NCBI RefSeq assembly: GCF_001704415.2
Contig: NC_030808.1
Location: forward strand, 80,320,594 to 80,384,593
Direction: 5' to 3'
DNA from: Capra hircus
Taxonomy: Eukaryota > Chordata > Mammalia > Artiodactyla > Bovidae
DNA: 64,000 nt
A model generated the notes under the pieces. The model did not search any database. It saw only the letters and a list, made by a program, of their open reading frames with translations, and was not told the origin of the DNA. Below, piece after piece: positions 59,113-64,000 of this stretch (positions are counted from its first letter, which is position 1; the number at the start of each line of letters is the position of its first letter). The position numbers were made by a program, and so were the translations under genes.

Positions 59113-60288
59113 ATTCCCTAGAACTATGTGATTGGTGCATTGAAAATACTATGTAAGTAGTGGCTGTGTACATGGAGATAGTGAGACCACAAGGCGAGGA
59201 GGGGCAATGCCACCCGGGGGTGGGGGCACGGGAGGAGGCAGGGAAAGCTCACAGAGCAGGGCCTGGAGCTGAAACATTAGAGGTGAGTACCGTGGCCACC
59301 CAGGGGAAAGGGGCCGTACAAGAGCAGTGGTCATGGAACTTCCAGAGCACTGGCCCGTATGTAGACCATCAGTTCGGAGGAGACTGGGCTGTAACATTGC
59401 TGGCATGGAGCAGGTCTGGCCCAAAGCAAGTGCAGGACTCGGAGACAGCCTCGGGGAGGCCTTCCACTCCTGGGGTCCTGACTGCAGCTTCCAGCATGTC
59501 CAGGGAAGTGGCCACAGGATGGCTCCATGTCCCCAGAATAAGCCAGGGCCATTTACAGGCTGACTGTGATTTGTTTAAAGAAAGCAGCGCAGTTTGCCGG
59601 AGCTAGAGGAGACGTTGATTTTGTTATGTGGGCCGCATGAGTCATCCAGGAACAAAGCTAGAGATGTAAATACACTTCACACAGCCCCAGGGTGTCACTC
59701 TGTGGCTGCCCAGGGCTGGTTGTTACTTCAGGCAGCTCAGATTCCCTTCTGTGGAAAGGTCCAGTGCTGGAGAAACTGAGGCATGTACCTCCTGGGTCCA
59801 TGCCAAACCTTAGCCTGTTTGGTAAGCCCCAAAATGGGTAGGAGAAAACACCTGTCTCCTTCCATTCTCTGGTGGAATTTTGAAGACAGCCAACGTCCCC
59901 CACCTTGGCTGTGCTTCTTCTCATATGACCATGGGCATGGTCCATGGCCCCTCAACTCATTCAGTTTCTCATCTGAAAATGAGGTGCAAGGCCCTCTAAT
60001 CAGGGCTGTGGTGAGGATGAACTGTAAGAACTCCGGGGACAAATATCTGCAGAAGATGTGCTCAAGACATCTTGGTTCTGCCCCTCAGTGGATGTGGAGT
60101 GTGGAAAAGCAGTGTCTCTTCTTGTGGTCCTTTGTTGGAGCCCTTGGTTCAGCTGCTTCCCCTCTCTGAACTCCAGTATGGGATCTGTCAGAAGAGGCAA
60201 GTAAACTCAGTCATCATCTTGCAGCTCTGATAGTGCACAATTCTATGACTAAGACAAAAACAAACTTGCCTTGAGGTAGCATTAAGGA

Positions 60289-60509
60289 AAACCCCATGGA
60301 TGGAGGAGCCTGGTGGGCTGCAGTCCATGAGGTCACTAAGAGTCAGACACGACTGAGCGACTTCACTTTCACTTTTCACTTGCATGCATTGGAGAAGGAA
60401 ATGGCAACCCACTCCAGTGTTCTTGCCTGGAGAATCCCAGGGATGGGGGAGCCTGGTGGGCTGCCGCTTATGGGGTCGCACAGAGTCAACTTAGCAACTT
60501 AGCAGCAGC
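60289..60509 (+). mobile_element. BOV-A2 SINE
   Basis: Dimeric Bov-A with its first unit truncated, the 'cactttcacttttcac' linker and an (AGC)n tail. A perfect 11-bp target duplication, AGCATTAAGGA, is at 60278-60288 and 60510-60520. Confidence 0.93.
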
Positions 60510-60899
60510 AGCATTAAGGATGTGCTGTCTGCTCAGCTAGTTAAAGTTGAATGAGGCATTAATGGTACATAACCAAGTAATAACTCCCAGAAAGTGCTAA
60601 ATCAATCTGGGTTATTGGTTCTATTGGTGCTATTAATATTTGGACTGTGTAGTTATTTATTTAGGGCTGAATCACAGGGGCTAGAGGAGGGCCTTTCCCC
60701 AAGCCTGCCACGAGGTTCATCAGCCACCTGTGGGAAGAAAAGGGAAGACCATTAGCTTTGTCTCAGAGCAGGCAGTGGTGCCCGTCTAGAAGCTGGGAAA
60801 CAGAAGGAATGCCTTATCCTCTACCTCCAGAGCTGCCTAAAATATCAACCTGTTTTCAGGCTCAGGTCAAATTCAGCCTTCTGTAAGAGGTCGACAGCC

Positions 60900-61090
60900 T
60901 GGCCTTCTGGAAGAACACATGCTTTAGACTCATAAATTTTGTCCTTGTTCTGCCTTTTACTGGCTGAATAATTTGAGGAATGTTGTTTCACCTTTTGGAA
61001 CCTCAGTTTCTTCATCTATAAAATGGGAGTGGTAATCTCATTCCGCACAGATTGTGTTGGTTAAATGAGATAAAGAAAGTACCTACACGG
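60900..61090 (+). repeat. MIR SINE
   Basis: 'gttctgccttttactggctg', 'gaacctcagtttcttcatc', 'ataaaatgggagtggtaatc', 'ggttaaatgagataaag' is a clear sense MIR. 60521-60900 shows no recognised feature. Confidence 0.78.
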
Positions 61091-61192
61091 TGTAGTAAGC
61101 TTTTCTTGGCAACTGTAAAGCTTTTCTTGGGCCCCTCTGACTGGAAAGTCTCTTTCTTCTCTATACTTTATAGCACTTTCTCTGTGCTGTCA

Positions 61193-61402
61193 TGGGACTC
61201 CCCAGTGGTTCAGTGGTAAAGAACCCACTTGCAATGCAGGAGATCCTTGGGTTGGAAAGATCCCCTGGATTAGGAAAGGGCAACCCACTCCCATATTCTT
61301 GCCTGGAGAATGCCATGGACACAGGAGCCTGGTGGGCTGTGCCCATGGGTCGCAAAGAGTGGGGCACAAGGACACAACTGGGCACCTGAGCGCACACGCA
61401 CG
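61193..61402 (+). mobile_element. Bov-tA SINE
   Basis: Sense Bov-tA from 'tgggactccccagtggttc' to 'cacctgagcgcacacg', with a 9-bp target duplication GTGCTGTCA at 61184-61192 and 61403-61411. Confidence 0.92.
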
Positions 61403-61411
61403 GTGCTGTCA

Positions 61412-62384
61412 GAAAGACTTGGAGGTATTCATGGATTTGCCTTCACCTCCTGACACATTCTAAGTTTATAGGGAGTGAGGAATCCTGAACGGAGTAGGTG
61501 TTCAATTAAAGCATCCCACATGAAGTGCAAGACAAGCTCTGAGAAGTATCATTTCTCTCCTTGCCAGCAAAGCTTCCTGGCTCCTGCCAGCCAGCCAGGT
61601 GCAGGTGAGCGTGTGTGAGTGAGTAGGCCTGGTCCTTGGGACTGAATATACTGTGGACACAGGTCAGGGGACAAAGTTGGACAGGAGAGTCAGGCCAGCC
61701 GTCACCCATCCAGGGGCCTATCTTCTGTCTTTTGGGTAGTAAAGCTCAATGTGAAACATCCTGCCCATCAAACCCTCTTTAGACCAATGTGCTTGTTCTG
61801 CTCATTCTCTGTAATGGGAGCCTCCAGCAGAATACTCACTGCAAAGGAGTGTGAATCACACAAAGCCGTCTGAGAGGAGAGAGCACTCTTTGTAAAAGGA
61901 CAAAAGACCTGCCAGAAGGTGGCTGAAGACCAGATCTGGTGCCGGGAGCCACAGGGCACGTGGGAGCGGGGGAGGGAAGGGATCACACCAGCTTTGCGTC
62001 CATTGTCTGCCAGGGACCATACAGGAGCATTCTTTAAATACTTTTCATTATCACTACTTTCAAAACCACGCAATCATACAAGCAGTAAGACAGAATCTGT
62101 CCATGTGGCTACTTAATCCTTGTGACCGTGCTGTGGAGTGAGAGCCATCAGTCTCACTGACGGCCATGAAAACTGAGACCTGGAGTTGTTGTGGTCTGCC
62201 CAAAGTCACAGCGCTCACTTCGTGCCATTTGTCACCCAAGCCCACACTCCACTCTTTGTACCAAAGTCTGGTCCAGTCTCCCGCCCAAGGCAGGGGTGGT
62301 CTCCTGCCGGCCCAGGTTCCACTGCTTCCAGCAATGAGGTCTCACAGCCTTGAAATAACAGTCCTAGTGAACTCCTCGCACGTG
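61412..62384. other. Intergenic, largely unique
   Basis: A degenerate antisense MIR is at about 62115-62235 ('gcccaaagtcacagcgctc'). Nothing else is recognised. Confidence 0.4.
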
Positions 62385-62670
62385 TGTGTCAGACACTGCT
62401 CAACACTGTTACCAACATTGCCTCCTATCACTCATGATAGCCCTGGGAGGTAGCCACCATTATTTCCCTCACTTTACAGATGAGAACAGAGAGGTTAAGA
62501 AATTTGCCATGGCCACATAACAGCTCTGTGCTAGAGCTGAACCTGAGGTGGCTGCCCCTGAGACTCTGTTCTTTTTTATTTTTTGGCCACCCTGTGAGGT
62601 ATGCAGGATCTTCGTTCCCCAGCCAGGGATGGAAGTGCAGTCTGAACCACAGGACCATCAGGGAAGTCCC
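62385..62670 (-). repeat. Antisense MIR followed by CHR-type SINE
   Basis: MIR at 62390-62555 ('tcactttacagatgagaac', 'gaggttaagaaatttgcc'), then an antisense CHR copy at 62570-62670 ('gatcttcgttccccagcc', 'ccatcagggaagtccc'). Confidence 0.7.
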
Positions 62671-62767
62671 TGAGACCGCTCTCTTGTTCCTGAGAGCTTC
62701 CCTCCGGCAGCCCACTTGGCTGCAGTGCTCCTCTGCTTAAAAGATTCTCCCTATTCTAGTCTGAGTC

Positions 62768-63038
62768 CGGAGAAGGCAGTGGCAGCCACTCCAGCACTCT
62801 TACCTGGAAAATCCCATGGCTGGAGGAGCCTGGTAGGCTGTGGGGTTGCTAAGAGTCAGACACGACTGAGTGACTTCACTTTCACTTTTCACTTTCATGC
62901 ATTGGAGAAGGAAATGGCGACCCACTCCAGTGTTCTTGCCTGGAGAATCCCAGGGACGGGGGAGACTGGTGGGCTGCCGTCTATGGGGTCGCACAGAGTC
63001 GGACACGACTGAAGCGACTTAGCAGCAGCAGCAGCCTG
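62768..63038 (+). mobile_element. BOV-A2 SINE
   Basis: Sense dimer with linker and (AGC)n tail; CTGAGTC occurs on both sides (before 62768 and at 63036-63042), a short target duplication. 63043-63887 is unique intergenic sequence. Confidence 0.9.
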
Positions 63039-63887
63039 AGTCTGCTGCCCTGGAACTCTGACCCACCTGGTTTTAATTTAGAAAAACTCCAACCCTTCTT
63101 CAATGTGAAGAAGCTAGCTGCCTACACTCACCTTCCGTCCACCTTCTCCAGCTCAGGTTCCCATGTCCCCCATCTTCTTGTGTGGAGGTGTTTCAGTGGA
63201 GGGCACAGAGCTGCCCAACATCCCAGGCATCATTGAGTGAATCTCTAGATTGGACGATCTCACTGGGATTGCATCACTCCATTGTCTCCTGAGTCATTTA
63301 AAACTCCCAGGTGCTTCTCTGTGGGCCACAGTGAGACACGTGGGCCCCAGCCTGTGCTTGTGCAGTTGATTGTGAGTCAGGGGCTCCACTCACTGGCCCA
63401 GCAGTTGCTTCTTCAGAGGGCTCAGTCCAGCTCCTGAGCCTGTGTGCAAGAGCTTCTAGACCACCCTTGGAGTCCTTGCCCTTTCTGAGCTTCCAGTTGA
63501 CCTGGGGGCCCAATACAGGACATCCTCATTAGGGGAGGCCAAATGAGGGCAGAACGGTGGCTCATAGTAGGGACCAGGTGCCACCCCAAGGTAGTGGTTG
63601 AGTGGCACTGGAAGGAGAGCTCCCCTCACCTGAAGGCTGTGTAGGAGACGGCCTTGAGCCCCTTGAAGGTGATGTGACGGTGTTACTCATGGGAACAGTG
63701 AGGCTGAAAGGCAAGCTGTTGACCTGGCTCCTGAGTGCTTACATGAATGTTTCCATCGAAGCTGTTCTCCTCTCAGCCTGTTCACTAAACAACATCTCAG
63801 AGGGGGAAGGAAGGGGACAGCAGAAAGTACGTTGACTTTTTAATCTCTTGGTGACTTGATTCTTCCATCTTATTGCTTATTATACAG

Positions 63888-64000
63888 GATCAAAATAATG
63901 CCAAGGAAGGGAGTCATCCTTGATTTTGGCCAAGTCCTAAAACAAGATCTAAGCAAAAAGGAAATGTATTGGGAAGTTGTCAGGGAACAGATGGAAGTGA
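63888..64000 (+). CDS. Exon-like open stretch cut by the window edge
   Basis: After an acceptor-like 'ttattgcttattatacag' (AG at 63886-63887) an open frame runs to the end of the window: G, then ATC AAA ATA ATG (Met codon 63898-63900) and 33 further codons. It contains 'ILDFGQVLKQDLSKKEMYW' and then 'EVVREQMEV'. The KEMYWEVVRE run vaguely resembles the end of a KRAB A-box, but two residues are missing relative to that motif and key positions differ, so I do not call it KRAB. It joins in phase with 35462. It could be a gene's exon or chance. Confidence 0.25.

Noticed and set aside
59160..59606. 148-codon frame in the intergenic region
   Set aside because: No similarity, no splice signals at its ends and several competing frames in the same GC-rich stretch.
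1..64000. CRISPR arrays, operons, phage or plasmid systems
   Set aside because: Spliced vertebrate genes and ruminant retroposons throughout; the repeated short blocks are SINE copies, not regularly spaced arrays.
1..64000. Endogenous retrovirus
   Set aside because: No long terminal repeats, primer-binding site or gag/pol/env-like frames were seen; the reverse transcriptase traces are of RTE (BovB) type.

Overview
This is ruminant (bovid) nuclear DNA. Bov-tA/BOV-A2 SINEs, BovB (RTE-type) LINE fragments and CHR-type tRNA SINEs occur throughout, and these families are typical of Ruminantia/Cetartiodactyla. Two complete spliced vertebrate genes can be read, both on the + strand: TBCCD1 (557 codons in six coding exons, 5194-21873) and CRYGS, gamma-S crystallin (178 codons in three exons, 27452-32958). 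Every coding junction is GT-AG with matching phase. The order TBCCD1-CRYGS matches the conserved block at human 3q27.3, where DNAJB11 lies head-to-head with TBCCD1 and DGKG lies beyond CRYGS.

Layout. 1-2.3 kb: old LINE/SINE debris. 2.3-2.9 kb: a CpG-rich promoter with a + strand TBCCD1 exon 1 donor at 2621 and, on the - strand, a consensus donor at 2307/2306 that suggests a divergent first exon (DNAJB11 by synteny). 5.15-25.5 kb: TBCCD1 coding exons, a 3'UTR intron and a last noncoding exon with three AATAAA signals. 27.2-33.0 kb: CRYGS with a TATA box, Maf/AP-1-like sites, a tiny first coding exon and two Greek-key exons. 33-64 kb: intergenic sequence dominated by MIR, L2, old L1, BovB and SINE copies, many with readable target-site duplications.

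The two genes are unrelated in function. TBCCD1 is a centrosome/Golgi-positioning protein of the tubulin cofactor C-like family, and CRYGS is a lens structural protein. They are tandem neighbours about 1.9 kb apart. The least explained items are an exon-like open stretch at 35173-35462 and a second one running off the right edge (63888-64000), whose splice phases are compatible; an uORF overlapping the TBCCD1 start codon; a perfect hairpin in the TBCCD1 promoter; a 30-bp-period minisatellite inside an L1 tail; and two convergent CTCF-like motifs around the CRYGS body. No tRNA, rRNA, CRISPR or prokaryote-type system was seen. All repeat family names come from recognition by eye, not from a database search.
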